A stretch of 61,639 nt of DNA from an uncultured Candidatus Melainabacteria bacterium (GTDB taxonomy: Bacteria > Cyanobacteriota > Vampirovibrionia > Gastranaerophilales > Gastranaerophilaceae), in the NCBI GenBank assembly GCA_934692485.1, contig CAKUTX010000008.1, positions 1 through 61,639 of the forward strand, read 5' to 3'. Below are positions 42,031 to 50,133 of this stretch, in pieces. The position numbers and the translations under genes were made by a program. The notes below the pieces were generated by a model that saw nothing but the letters and a program-made list of their open reading frames with translations, made no database searches and was not told the origin of the DNA. Position 1 is the first letter of the stretch. Each line of letters opens with the position of its first letter.

Positions 42031-43266
42031 ATGAATAACTTATTTACGGAACTGGAAAATCAAAACAAGCAAATCCCGCTTGCAGAACTGCTAAGACCCA
42101 AAACGCTTGAAGAATTTTTAGGACAAAGCAATGTTGTTTCTTCAAACAGTCCTATTTTAAATTTGTTAAAAACAAACAGATTATTTTCAATGATTTTTTG
42201 GGGAACTCCAGGGTGTGGAAAAACAACGCTGGCGAGGTTAATCGCGACAAAAACAAATGCAAATTTTATTGAAATTTCTGCCGTAACTTCAGGTGTAAAA
42301 GATATTAAAGATGCTGTTGAAAATGCGAAATCAGCTTTGCGTTCGGGTTCTAAGACAATTCTTTTTATTGATGAAATTCACAGATATTCAAAAACGCAAC
42401 AGGATGCACTTTTGCCACATCTTGAAAACGGAACATTATTTTTAATAGGTTCAACAACAGAAAATCCTTCATTTCAAGTTGTTCCAGCGCTATTGTCCAG
42501 AGTGCAAGTCGTTAGATTGAACTCTATTGATGACAATAGTATGGATAAAATTATTAAAAAAGGATTTGCATATCTTGCAAAGAATTATTTGCCTATGGAT
42601 TGTGAATCTGGCGCAATAGATTTTATTATAAATTTGGCAAGAGGAGATGCGCGTTATGCATTGAATGTTGTCGAAAATGCTTATTTTGCAAGCGATTTAA
42701 AAGATAATAGGCGAAATTTAACCGTAAAAATTATTGAAGAAATTTGTCAAAAACGGAATACAAGATATTCTCAACAAGAGCATTATGACTGTGCTTCTGC
42801 TTTTCAAAAAAGTCTGAGAGGTAGTGACCCTGACGCTGCAATATATTACTTAGCCAAAATGATTGCAGCTGGAGAGGACCCAAGATTTATTGCGCGAAGG
42901 TTAATCACGTGTTCAGCAGAAGATGTCGGGAATGCAGACCCAAACGCATTAAACGTTGCAATTAATGCCTATAAGGCTGTAGAATTATTGGGATTGCCTG
43001 AGGGGAGAATTCCACTTGCGCAAGCTGTAATTTATGTTGCTCGCGCCCCAAAATCAAATGAAACAGTAATGGCAATAGATGCGGCGCTTTCAGATATTGA
43101 ATCCGGAAAAGATTTTCCTCCTCCAATGCATTTGCGAGATGCACATTACAAAGATGCAAAAAACTATGGCTTTGGGGTTGGTTATATTTATTCACACGCG
43201 GCACCTGACACGAAACAACAATTCATGCCTGATGAATTAGTCGGGAAAAAATATACGTTTAATTAG
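42031..43266 (+). CDS. rarA: Replication-associated recombination protein A
   Basis: 411 residues. AAA+ motifs: LAELLRPKTLEEFLGQSN, Walker A GTPGCGKTTLAR (about 60-71), Walker B ILFIDEIHRYSKTQQDALLP, sensor 1 LIGSTTENPSF and the C-terminal RarA domain ARRLITCSAEDVGNADPNAL, then HAAPDTKQQFMPDEL. It loads at stalled forks and helps maintain genome stability. Full length. Confidence 0.93.
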   Translation: MNNLFTELENQNKQIPLAELLRPKTLEEFLGQSNVVSSNSPILNLLKTNRLFSMIFWGTPGCGKTTLARLIATKTNANFIEISAVTSGVKDIKDAVENAKSALRSGSKTILFIDEIHRYSKTQQDALLPHLENGTLFLIGSTTENPSFQVVPALLSRVQVVRLNSIDDNSMDKIIKKGFAYLAKNYLPMDCESGAIDFIINLARGDARYALNVVENAYFASDLKDNRRNLTVKIIEEICQKRNTRYSQQEHYDCASAFQKSLRGSDPDAAIYYLAKMIAAGEDPRFIARRLITCSAEDVGNADPNALNVAINAYKAVELLGLPEGRIPLAQAVIYVARAPKSNETVMAIDAALSDIESGKDFPPPMHLRDAHYKDAKNYGFGVGYIYSHAAPDTKQQFMPDELVGKKYTFN

Positions 43267-43324
43267 AATTTCTCACCAACAGTTTAAAATTTGAGTAAAA
43301 CAAAACTATTGGAACAAAGTAAAA

Positions 43325-43708
43325 CTATTTGTCCTCTTTCATTTCGCGAGCAATGTTATAAAATTCTTTCTCTAACTCTTTTTCAGCACTCGACTCTGTG
43401 TTTTGAAGTCTTTGTTTATCGCGTTCGCGTTGTTCTTCTAAAGCTTTTTTGCGAGAGTTAATTACATTTGCAACATTCATCATTGCAAGAGAATTTAATG
43501 TTGCGCGCAAAACAGCACTTCTATCAGTATATTTTTGACTATCAGAATTTTCTTGGTCTTCTTCTTCACCTTGTTGCTGTGCAAAATATTCACCGCCCTG
43601 CCCCATTTTGTCATCCTGAGTCTTGGCTGCTGTTCCGGAAATATCTCCACTTTTGAAATTAAATGCTCCTCCGATACCGAAGAAACCTGCCGACCGATTA
43701 TCGACCAT
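43325..43708 (-). CDS. Small unknown protein with charged helix
   Basis: 127 residues. Gly/Phe-rich start (SAGFFGIGGAFNFKSGD), an acidic Gln/Glu stretch in the middle and a long charged helix at the end (RKKALEEQRERDKQRLQNTE). No signal peptide or membrane span. On the minus strand TGA-TAAAAT precedes it by about 55 bases, another extended-like -10, and GAGGGTT lies before the ATG. No family recognised. Confidence 0.55.
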   Translation of the reverse strand: MVDNRSAGFFGIGGAFNFKSGDISGTAAKTQDDKMGQGGEYFAQQQGEEEDQENSDSQKYTDRSAVLRATLNSLAMMNVANVINSRKKALEEQRERDKQRLQNTESSAEKELEKEFYNIAREMKEDK

Positions 43709-43932
43709 ATTTTTAACCCTCGTTTACTATTTATTCAATCATTCTTGCATATTTTATCAGATTGAATGTTATTTTAACTCGTCTAAAAGGATTATTTTGC
43801 TATTTTATTAATAAATATTTACAATTTATAGCTTTATAATCAATCTTAAAATTACCCAAACTTGGTTATTTATTGAAAAAATTGGGCATATATGTTATTA
43901 TACTCTTATGCAAAAGATAGGAAGGATGGGTT

Positions 43933-44598
43933 ATGAAAAAACTTAGAGGTTTTACACTTACAGAACTTATGATTGCTCTTTCCGTAATTGGTGTTTTGGT
44001 TGCGGTAGTTACTCCTGCCGTTATGAAAACCAGACCGAATAAGAATAAAATGATGATTAAAAAAACATTTTATACTACGGAACAAATTGTTAGTTCGTTA
44101 ATAAATGATGAACGTCTTTATCCTGACATGCGTGACGATTGCGGACGTACGGCGGCTGAGGGCGAAACATTGAACTGTGCTTGGGGATTTGATTATACCG
44201 GTGCGGTTACTTATGAAGGTGTTTCTTATTCCGGCGCCAGCAAGTTTGAAAATCTTTTCACCAATATGCTTAATGTAAAAAGCCAAAGCGGACATGTTTA
44301 TACTACAAGTGATGGTGTAAGTTGGGATATGACAGGCGCATCAACAGCTTGGACCGCTAATCAAAGTACTGTCGGAACATTTGCCGGAGGCGGTGCCGGT
44401 ATCAAGACAATCTTGATAGATGTAAATGGCGCAGAAAGCCCTAACTGCCGTCAAGCGGAAACTAATTGCTCTGCGGATGATTTTGACCGTTATCAAGTCC
44501 AAATTCTTGCAAACGGAAAATTGAGAATTAATCCCGCTGATGCAAAAGCAGTTGATTTTGTAACGATTAACACATCAATAAAAGATAATATGAATTAA
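43933..44598 (+). CDS. Type IV prepilin-like protein
   Basis: 221 residues. The prepilin start is KKLRG|FTLTELMIALSVIGVL: cleavage after Gly with Phe at +1 and Glu at +5, then a hydrophobic helix. The mature part has several Cys (DDCGRT, LNCAWG, SPNCRQAETNCS) and a late KTILIDVNGAESPN segment that resembles the core of pseudopilin-like domains with Ca or disulfide loops. It is probably processed by a PilD-type peptidase and assembled in a pilus or type II system. AGGAAGGATG precedes the ATG. Its last codons contain the rnpB promoter. Confidence 0.85.
   Translation: MKKLRGFTLTELMIALSVIGVLVAVVTPAVMKTRPNKNKMMIKKTFYTTEQIVSSLINDERLYPDMRDDCGRTAAEGETLNCAWGFDYTGAVTYEGVSYSGASKFENLFTNMLNVKSQSGHVYTTSDGVSWDMTGASTAWTANQSTVGTFAGGGAGIKTILIDVNGAESPNCRQAETNCSADDFDRYQVQILANGKLRINPADAKAVDFVTINTSIKDNMN
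44584..44589 (+). promoter_or_regulatory. -10 box of rnpB inside the prepilin gene
   Basis: GATAAT with six bases to 44596, where the first stem of RNase P RNA begins. No clear -35 is seen. Confidence 0.45.
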
Positions 44599-44939
44599 GC
44601 AGTCGAATAATCGCGCTTTTTTAAAAAGTGAGGAAAGTCCGTGCATTCAAGGACAGGCAGCCGGAGAAACTCCGGACGGTGTGAACCGGTGGATAGGACC
44701 ACAGAAATGTTAGACTACCGATGGACAGAAATGTCACAGGTGATGGTGCAACGGTGAGTTAAGAGCTTCACCAGCGGTATTGAGAAATACCGGCTAGGCA
44801 ACCCCCTGCCGAATGCAAGATTAAATTGAGGGCTACAAAGGCTGTCCGCCAACCTCAGAAATATCGCTAGAGATTGAAAGTAATTTCAATACCAGACAGA
44901 TGATTATTTAAAAACAGAACACGGCTTATGAGCTGCTTA
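44596..44939 (+). ncRNA. rnpB: RNase P RNA, bacterial class A
   Basis: The conserved core GAGGAAAGTCCGTGC lies near the 5' end (about 44630) and ACAGAACACGGCTTATGAGC near the 3' end. Ends pair as P1: TAAGCAG (44596-44602) with CTGCTTA (44933-44939). The catalytic RNA matures tRNA 5' ends with RnpA. Length about 344 nt. The 5' end overlaps the stop codon of the prepilin gene, so there is no spacer; the promoter must lie in coding sequence or the RNA is processed. A terminator follows within 3 bases. Confidence 0.95.
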
Positions 44940-44941
44940 GC

Positions 44942-44971
44942 AAAAAACTCTCCAATAATGGAGAGTTTTTT
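44942..44971 (+). terminator. Terminator of rnpB
   Basis: AAAAAACTCTCC / GGAGAGTTTTTT stem, 6-base loop, symmetrical, so it can also stop the gene that converges from the right. Confidence 0.85.
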
Positions 44972-44998
44972 GTGTTGTGGAAGGTTATTATGTGAAAT

Positions 44999-45499
44999 TT
45001 ATGCTACAATTTCTTCTTTATCTTTATCATCTTTTTTGATAAATAAAAATTCGCCTTTATATGATGGCGCAGAACCATTTTTATCTTTACCAGTTGATAA
45101 ACTAATAATACTGTTGAATTTCGGTGTTTCTTCGGTTTTTTGCATATTGCCGACACCTTCGTTTAGCGCAATCGTAATCTTGCCTTCAACATTTTTTTGA
45201 ACTTTCTGTGCAGCTTGTGAATTTAAACATTGAATTGATTTCAATGCTTCTTGACTCAACTGAATTTGCATGCCTGAATTGTTCATTGCAATTTGTCTTG
45301 CAACAGCTGTATCAACATTGCCTTTATACAAGTCCAAACCTAAATCTTGAGCTCTATAAACATGATTTACGGCAGATGAAGATGTGTTATATTGACCATT
45401 TTTTTCAGCCGCACGTTTTAATATTTCATTTGAAACCTGCTTTAAAGTAGTTGTGTCAATTCCTAATTTGTATTGTGCATTGTAAAGACTAATTGCCAT
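44999..45499 (-). CDS. Unknown protein under a sigma-28-type promoter
   Basis: 166 residues, starting MAISLYNAQYKLGIDTTTLK, all-helical in the first 120 residues (VARQIAMNNSGMQIQLSQEA) and polar at the C-terminus with Lys/Asp runs. No signal peptide or membrane span. AAAGGGAT lies before the ATG. The promoter at 45537-45564 has a near-consensus flagellar sigma box. That suggests a late flagellar or motility role, for example an export substrate or chaperone, but no family is recognised. Confidence 0.6.
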   Translation of the reverse strand: MAISLYNAQYKLGIDTTTLKQVSNEILKRAAEKNGQYNTSSSAVNHVYRAQDLGLDLYKGNVDTAVARQIAMNNSGMQIQLSQEALKSIQCLNSQAAQKVQKNVEGKITIALNEGVGNMQKTEETPKFNSIISLSTGKDKNGSAPSYKGEFLFIKKDDKDKEEIVA

Positions 45500-45536
45500 A
45501 TCGCTAATCCCTTTTTATATTGTTTCCTTACTATTG

Positions 45537-45564
45537 TAATCGGCAAATTCGCTTGGAAACTTTA
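45537..45564 (-). promoter_or_regulatory. Sigma-28 (FliA/SigD)-type promoter
   Basis: Minus strand TAAAGTTT (TAAA at 45564-45561), then GCCGATTA (45544-45537), 16 bases between TAAA and GCCGATTA. Same layout as 7140-7167. Confidence 0.65.
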
Positions 45565-45609
45565 ACTTAAAAGACCATTTTCTTAATAATTGTTAACAAA
45601 GTAGTAAAA

Positions 45610-45650
45610 AAAGGCAATCTTTTTAACAATATATACTTTATATATATGTA
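45610..45650 (+). promoter_or_regulatory. 41-nt upstream motif shared with 32588-32628
   Basis: AAAGGCAA, 12 bases, then the same 21-base AT block (45630-45650). It ends 19 bases before the ATG at 45670. Confidence 0.55.
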
Positions 45651-45669
45651 TACTAATGAGAGAATTATT

Positions 45670-46125
45670 ATGGGTATTGATAACACGATTTATGCACTAA
45701 GTAATATTAACGCAATTATGGGCAGTGCTCTTGGGTATTCAAGAGCAAAGCAAAATGGTGTTGATTCAGCTAGTGCATTAACAGATTTTGGGCTGAATGT
45801 TGCAAGTGGAGCCATCAGAAACGAAGCGGCAAGAGATATTCAGAGGAATAGCGGAAGTTATATCGGTTATGCGATAAATTCTGCAGCTGGTTATGGTGAT
45901 TTGGAATCAAATTCACGAGCAATTAACGGATTAATTGGTGCATCGATATTAACATCACCTTTTGGAATTTTTGGTAATCCATTTATGACATCTGCATTGT
46001 ACGGTTGCGGTCCGTATGGCGGAGGTTTTTGGAATAGCGGATTTTTTGGCGGTGGATGCGGCTGCGGAAACAGATTTATGTTTGGAGCTCCGTCAATGTT
46101 TGGAATGAACGGTTTTTGGTGCTAA
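45670..46125 (+). CDS. Glycine-rich small protein, unknown function
   Basis: 151 residues from ATG 45670 (GAGAG upstream). The first 100 residues are Ala/Gly/Ser-rich helices (INAIMGSALGYSRAKQNGVD, AINGLIGASILTSPFGIFGN). The C-terminus is a Gly/Phe/Cys-rich tail (YGCGPYGGGFWNSGFFGGGC, then CGNRFMFG). No signal peptide. The glycine-zipper-like repeats suggest membrane association or assembly. Own terminator-like hairpin downstream. Unknown family. Confidence 0.6.
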   Translation: MGIDNTIYALSNINAIMGSALGYSRAKQNGVDSASALTDFGLNVASGAIRNEAARDIQRNSGSYIGYAINSAAGYGDLESNSRAINGLIGASILTSPFGIFGNPFMTSALYGCGPYGGGFWNSGFFGGGCGCGNRFMFGAPSMFGMNGFWC

Positions 46126-46163
46126 AATCTTCTGTTTCAAATTTGTATTAATATGAAAACATG

Positions 46164-46194
46164 TTTGTTCTCTTGAAATTTTCAGGGGAACAAA
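46164..46194 (+). terminator. Possible terminator
   Basis: TTTGTTC / GAACAAA outer stem with an inner TGAAA/TTTCA pairing, followed by TTTAATTTTT. Weaker T run than the others. Confidence 0.45.
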
Positions 46195-46277
46195 TTTAAT
46201 TTTTAATATATTTCATTTTCTACAAAAAAAAGACTAACAATGTTTTTCGTGATACAATGTATTCAAGCGAGGTTATT

Positions 46278-47207
46278 ATGAAAAATATTTTAGTTACAGG
46301 TGGTGCAGGATTTATTGGTTCACATTTGTGTGAAAAGTTGTTGGAACAGGGAAATCACGTATTGTGTTTAGACAACTTTTTTACAGGTTCGAGAAAAAAT
46401 GTTGAACATTTGCTTGATAATAAAGAGTTTGAGCTTATCAGACATGATATTATAGAGCCTATAATTCTTGAAGTTAATCAAATTTATAACCTTGCATGTC
46501 CAGCCAGTCCCGTACATTACCAACATAACGCAATTAAAACAATTAAGACAAATGTTCTTGGTGTAACGAATATGCTTGATTTGGCAGATGAAACAAAAGC
46601 AAGAATTTTGCAAGCCTCTACCAGCGAGGTTTATGGCGATCCGTTAGTTCATCCGCAAAGAGAAGATTATTGGGGAAATGTTAATCCTATCGGGATAAGA
46701 AGCTGTTACGACGAAGGAAAGCGAGTTGCAGAAGCTTTAATGATGGATTATCACAGACAGCATAATGTTGATATTAGAATTATCAGAATTTTCAACACAT
46801 ATGGGCCTAAAATGGCGCAAAATGACGGGCGAGTTGTGTCTAATTTTATTGTTCAAGCTTTGAAAAATGAAGATATAACAATTTATGGAGATGGTTCTCA
46901 AACGCGTTCATTCTGCTATGTAGATGATTTGGTTCGCGGAATGATTGCTTTGATGAATACCGAAAACTTTATGGGACCTGTTAATGTTGGGAATGATGGA
47001 GAATATACAATTCTTGAACTTGCAAAAATGATTATTGAATTGACAAATTCGAATTCTAAAATTATATTTAAACCATTGCCGTCGGATGACCCGTGCAAAC
47101 GCAAACCAGACTTAACTTTAGCAAAAGAAAAATTAAATTATGCACCAACAGTTCATGTAAAAGATGGCTTAACTAAAACTATTGAATATTTTCAAAAAAA
47201 CATATAA
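46278..47207 (+). CDS. UDP-glucuronate decarboxylase / UDP-xylose synthase-type epimerase
   Basis: 309 residues from ATG 46278 (GCGAGG 6 bases before). Extended [19 protein letters not shown] (NAD site), [28 protein letters not shown] and the catalytic Y-x3-K in [13 protein letters not shown]. The PASPxHYQ and [15 protein letters not shown] motifs are those of UXS, which turns UDP-glucuronate into UDP-xylose for glycans. No glycosyltransferase is adjacent. TACAAT lies about 20 bases upstream. Confidence 0.9.
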   Translation: MKNILVTGGAGFIGSHLCEKLLEQGNHVLCLDNFFTGSRKNVEHLLDNKEFELIRHDIIEPIILEVNQIYNLACPASPVHYQHNAIKTIKTNVLGVTNMLDLADETKARILQASTSEVYGDPLVHPQREDYWGNVNPIGIRSCYDEGKRVAEALMMDYHRQHNVDIRIIRIFNTYGPKMAQNDGRVVSNFIVQALKNEDITIYGDGSQTRSFCYVDDLVRGMIALMNTENFMGPVNVGNDGEYTILELAKMIIELTNSNSKIIFKPLPSDDPCKRKPDLTLAKEKLNYAPTVHVKDGLTKTIEYFQKNI

Positions 47208-47217
47208 ATTCAAGTAA

Positions 47218-48213
47218 TTAATCTTTTTCAGGAAGATAAGATTGCGGATAATTGTAATCCTCTTTAAATCCGAGGTGACGATACATCTTTAATGCTTGGA
47301 AGTTATTTGTTTCTGTAGTTGTATTAACTTCTTCAATTGGTTTCAAGCCACTGTCAGCGATGTCAATTAATCTTTCAACAGATTTTTTCAACATATGCTT
47401 TGACAATCCTTTGCCTTGATGTTCTTTTCTGATAGCAACAATCGGAATATTTGCAATTCTTCCACCTGTAAGGTTCATAAAACAGAAACCAACAGGAATA
47501 TTGTTATACAAAAGAATTGTTGTTGCTTCAGGTAAAAATTCCGCATATATATTTTTAACAATTTTTGTTATAATATCGCGAGTGCCTTCAATTGTCTTAA
47601 ATCTAGGGTCAAAGAGAGCATCCGCGCTATCTTCAAAACCTTCTTGAACAACTTCAACGGCATCCTCAAAATACTTGTCTTGCCAGTCAACCAGCTTGTA
47701 CTCTCTATCCAGTTCTGAAAGTTGAGTAATCTTTAAAATCTCTCTTGAATTTGTGCCTGCCATCATAAATCTTAGCACTGCAATCCCAACAAACTTGAAA
47801 CCGTAACGAGCAATATCTCCGATTAGATTTTTTTGAGAGCCTAACATAGGGTAACATACCACTTTATCAAGCCTTTCAGCTTTAGTCAGTTCAAGAAATT
47901 TCTTTATTAAATACATACTTCTTTCAATCATATTTTCCATTTTGAAAGAATGAATAATATTCAATTCAATAGCTTCAGAAATCGCTGTTGTGTAAACAAG
48001 AAATGCAACAGGAATTGAACTTTCAAATAGAACAACACAATCAATAAGTTTTTTTTCAACCGCCTCTATAAAATCCTCAAACCCTAAAGGTTCAAGTTCA
48101 AAATTGTATTCGCTGACTGCTCTATCTCTAAAGTCGTTGTATACCGCAGCAAACGCTTTATAGTCATTTGGGGTAAGTAATCGTGCTTCAAAATCTTTGT
48201 TTTCGTCAGTCAT
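47218..48213 (-). CDS. GNAT family N-acetyltransferase
   Basis: 331 residues. The C-terminal 130 residues carry the acetyl-CoA motif (IVAIRKEHQGKGLSKHMLKK, Q-x2-G-x-G variant QGKGLS) and NNFQALKMYRHLGFKEDYNY. The N-terminal half looks like a second, degenerate GNAT fold (FLVYTTAISEAIELNIIHSF). A GGAAT site precedes the ATG. It follows ribBA by 16 bases on the same strand but its substrate is unknown. Confidence 0.75.
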   Translation of the reverse strand: MTDENKDFEARLLTPNDYKAFAAVYNDFRDRAVSEYNFELEPLGFEDFIEAVEKKLIDCVVLFESSIPVAFLVYTTAISEAIELNIIHSFKMENMIERSMYLIKKFLELTKAERLDKVVCYPMLGSQKNLIGDIARYGFKFVGIAVLRFMMAGTNSREILKITQLSELDREYKLVDWQDKYFEDAVEVVQEGFEDSADALFDPRFKTIEGTRDIITKIVKNIYAEFLPEATTILLYNNIPVGFCFMNLTGGRIANIPIVAIRKEHQGKGLSKHMLKKSVERLIDIADSGLKPIEEVNTTTETNNFQALKMYRHLGFKEDYNYPQSYLPEKD

Positions 48214-48229
48214 AATCCTAATTCCTTTT

Positions 48230-49438
48230 TTATATCATATGGTGCATTTTTTCTTTTTTTGTTTCCATATATTTTTTATTGTAGTCATTTATATATGGCG
48301 GTATTTTAACTATATCATGTACAGTTAATCCGTAACCATTCAAACCGACGATTTTTTTAGGATTATTTGTGATTAGGTTAAAATTGTTAAACCCTAAATC
48401 ACGAATAATTTGTGCGCCCATGCCATAATCTCTCAAATCCGGCTTGAAACCGAGAGAAACATTTGCTTCCACGGTATCTTGACCGAGCTCCTGAAGATGG
48501 TATGCCTTAATTTTATTTATTATGCCTATCCCTCTGCCTTCGTGTCCTTTCATGTAAACAAGTGCGCCTTTTCCATACTCATTTATCATTTTTAGAGCAC
48601 TGTGCAATTGGTAGTTACAATCACATTTCAAGCTGTGAAAAATATCTCCGGTTAAACATTCGCTATGAACTCTAACGAGCGGAATTTTATCTGTCCCATC
48701 ATCTTTTACAAGTGCAACGCATTCTTGACCAGTCACGTGGTTTAAGTAGCCATATATTTCAAAATCCCCAAACTGTGTTGGAAGGTGAGCTTCAGCCTCT
48801 CTTGTAACAATTTTTTCGAATTTAAGTCTGTAAGCAATAAGTTCTGCAACGGAAATAAACTTAATCCCGTGTTTTTTTGCAAACTTGTAAAGGTCGTCGC
48901 GTCTTGCCATATGTCCATCTTCGGCCATAATTTCGCACATAGGACCAGCTGGAATATGCCCACAAAGTTTCGCCAAATCAACTACAGCTTCGGTGTGTCC
49001 AGTTCTTGTTAAAACTCCACCTTTTCTCGCAACACATGGAAAAAGGTGCCCTGGTCTGCGTAAATCTGATGGCTGAGCATCAGGTGCAAGACAAACCTCA
49101 ATTGTTTTAGCTCTGTCAAAAGCTGAAATTCCAGTTGTAACACCGTATTTTTCTGCGGCATCAATGCTCACGGTAAAGGCTGTTTTCATAGATTCGTTGT
49201 TTTGTTCAACCATTTGCGGCAACTGCATTTTTTCTGCAATTTCTGGTGCTATTGCTAGGCAAATAAGGCCTTTGGCATTTTCAGCCATAAATTTTATCAC
49301 TTCGGGTGTAACCATTTGACCTGAACATATCAAATCACCTTCGTTTTCCCTATCTTCATCATCGGCAACAATTATCATTTTGCCGTTTTTAAAATCTTCT
49401 ATTGCGCTTTCTATTGAATCAAACTTGAATTCTTCCAT
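48230..49438 (-). CDS. ribBA: Bifunctional 3,4-dihydroxy-2-butanone 4-phosphate synthase / GTP cyclohydrolase II
   Basis: 402 residues. N-terminal DHBP synthase (1-205): VADDEDRENEGDLICSGQMV, TTGISAFDRAKTI and RPGHLFPCVARKGGVLTRTGHTEA. C-terminal GTP cyclohydrolase II: RVHSECLTGDIFHSLKCDC (zinc Cys), GHEGRGIGIINKIKAYHLQE and YGMGAQIIRDLG. It feeds both branches of riboflavin synthesis. Starts one base after the ribE stop. No ribD or ribH here, so the pathway is split over the genome. Confidence 0.94.
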   Translation of the reverse strand: MEEFKFDSIESAIEDFKNGKMIIVADDEDRENEGDLICSGQMVTPEVIKFMAENAKGLICLAIAPEIAEKMQLPQMVEQNNESMKTAFTVSIDAAEKYGVTTGISAFDRAKTIEVCLAPDAQPSDLRRPGHLFPCVARKGGVLTRTGHTEAVVDLAKLCGHIPAGPMCEIMAEDGHMARRDDLYKFAKKHGIKFISVAELIAYRLKFEKIVTREAEAHLPTQFGDFEIYGYLNHVTGQECVALVKDDGTDKIPLVRVHSECLTGDIFHSLKCDCNYQLHSALKMINEYGKGALVYMKGHEGRGIGIINKIKAYHLQELGQDTVEANVSLGFKPDLRDYGMGAQIIRDLGFNNFNLITNNPKKIVGLNGYGLTVHDIVKIPPYINDYNKKYMETKKEKMHHMI

Positions 49439-49439
49439 T

Positions 49440-50033
49440 TTACATAAACCCGTTTTCTTTCAAAAAATTTTCTGTAATATTATTATTTTGCGTTGATAAA
49501 AATTTTTCAATATACCGTCCGAGAATATCTGTTTCTATATTTACAAAATCGCCGGTTTTTAAATCCTTTAAATTAGTGTTTTCCAATGTATGAGGAATTA
49601 TTGCAACACTAAAAATATTACCTTCACTTTTTGCAACTGTCAAACTTACGCCATTCACTGAGATTGAGCCTTTGTAGACAATATACTTATTCAATTCTTT
49701 AGGAACTTCAAATGTCATATTTCCAAGATATTTGCCAATTCCATCAATGTGACCCTGAACAATATGTCCGCCCATTCGCGTTTGTGGGGTTAATGCTCGT
49801 TCAAGATTAACGTTTGAACCAGCTTTGAACCCTTTTGTAATATTTAATGTTTCAGCCGAAACATCTGCGCGAAAAGAATTTGAAGTCATATCAACAACAG
49901 TCTGACAACATCCATCAATTGCAATGCTGTCACCTATCGCTGTTCCATCAAGAACTTTTGAGCATTCGACAACAAGTTTCTTCCCGTCAAAACTTTTTAT
50001 TTTTCCGATTTCTTCTACAATCCCTGTAAACAT
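49440..50033 (-). CDS. ribE: Riboflavin synthase, alpha subunit
   Basis: 197 residues, two lumazine-binding repeats: MFTGIVEEIGKIKSF and GDSIAIDGCCQTVVDM, then the second with GGHIVQGHIDGIGKYLGNMT and KGSISVNGVSLTVAKSEGNI. It joins two lumazines to give riboflavin. It heads the operon with ribBA. TAAAAT with an extended TGC lies six bases before the ATG, so the mRNA should be leaderless and no FMN riboswitch can be present in a leader. Confidence 0.93.
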   Translation of the reverse strand: MFTGIVEEIGKIKSFDGKKLVVECSKVLDGTAIGDSIAIDGCCQTVVDMTSNSFRADVSAETLNITKGFKAGSNVNLERALTPQTRMGGHIVQGHIDGIGKYLGNMTFEVPKELNKYIVYKGSISVNGVSLTVAKSEGNIFSVAIIPHTLENTNLKDLKTGDFVNIETDILGRYIEKFLSTQNNNITENFLKENGFM

Positions 50034-50039
50034 GATTTT

Positions 50040-50045
50040 ATTTTA
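50040..50045 (-). promoter_or_regulatory. Extended -10 box six bases before the ribE ATG
   Basis: Minus strand TCATGC-TAAAAT-AAAATC-ATG. It lies 76 bases from the divergent uvrC box. Confidence 0.6.
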
Positions 50046-50120
50046 GCATGAAAACTTTTGTTTTTTATGATTTTATCAAATTTCCAAATACAGTCTATGT
50101 TTTAGGCAAATTTTATATGT

Positions 50121-50126
50121 TATAAT
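50121..50126 (+). promoter_or_regulatory. Extended -10 box seven bases before the uvrC ATG
   Basis: ATATGT-TATAAT-ATGATTG-ATG. Leaderless or nearly so. Confidence 0.55.
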
Positions 50127-50133
50127 ATGATTG

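Noticed and set aside
50034..50133. FMN riboswitch upstream of the riboflavin genes
   Set aside because: The -10 box lies six bases before the ribE ATG, leaving no leader, and no aptamer sequence is present.
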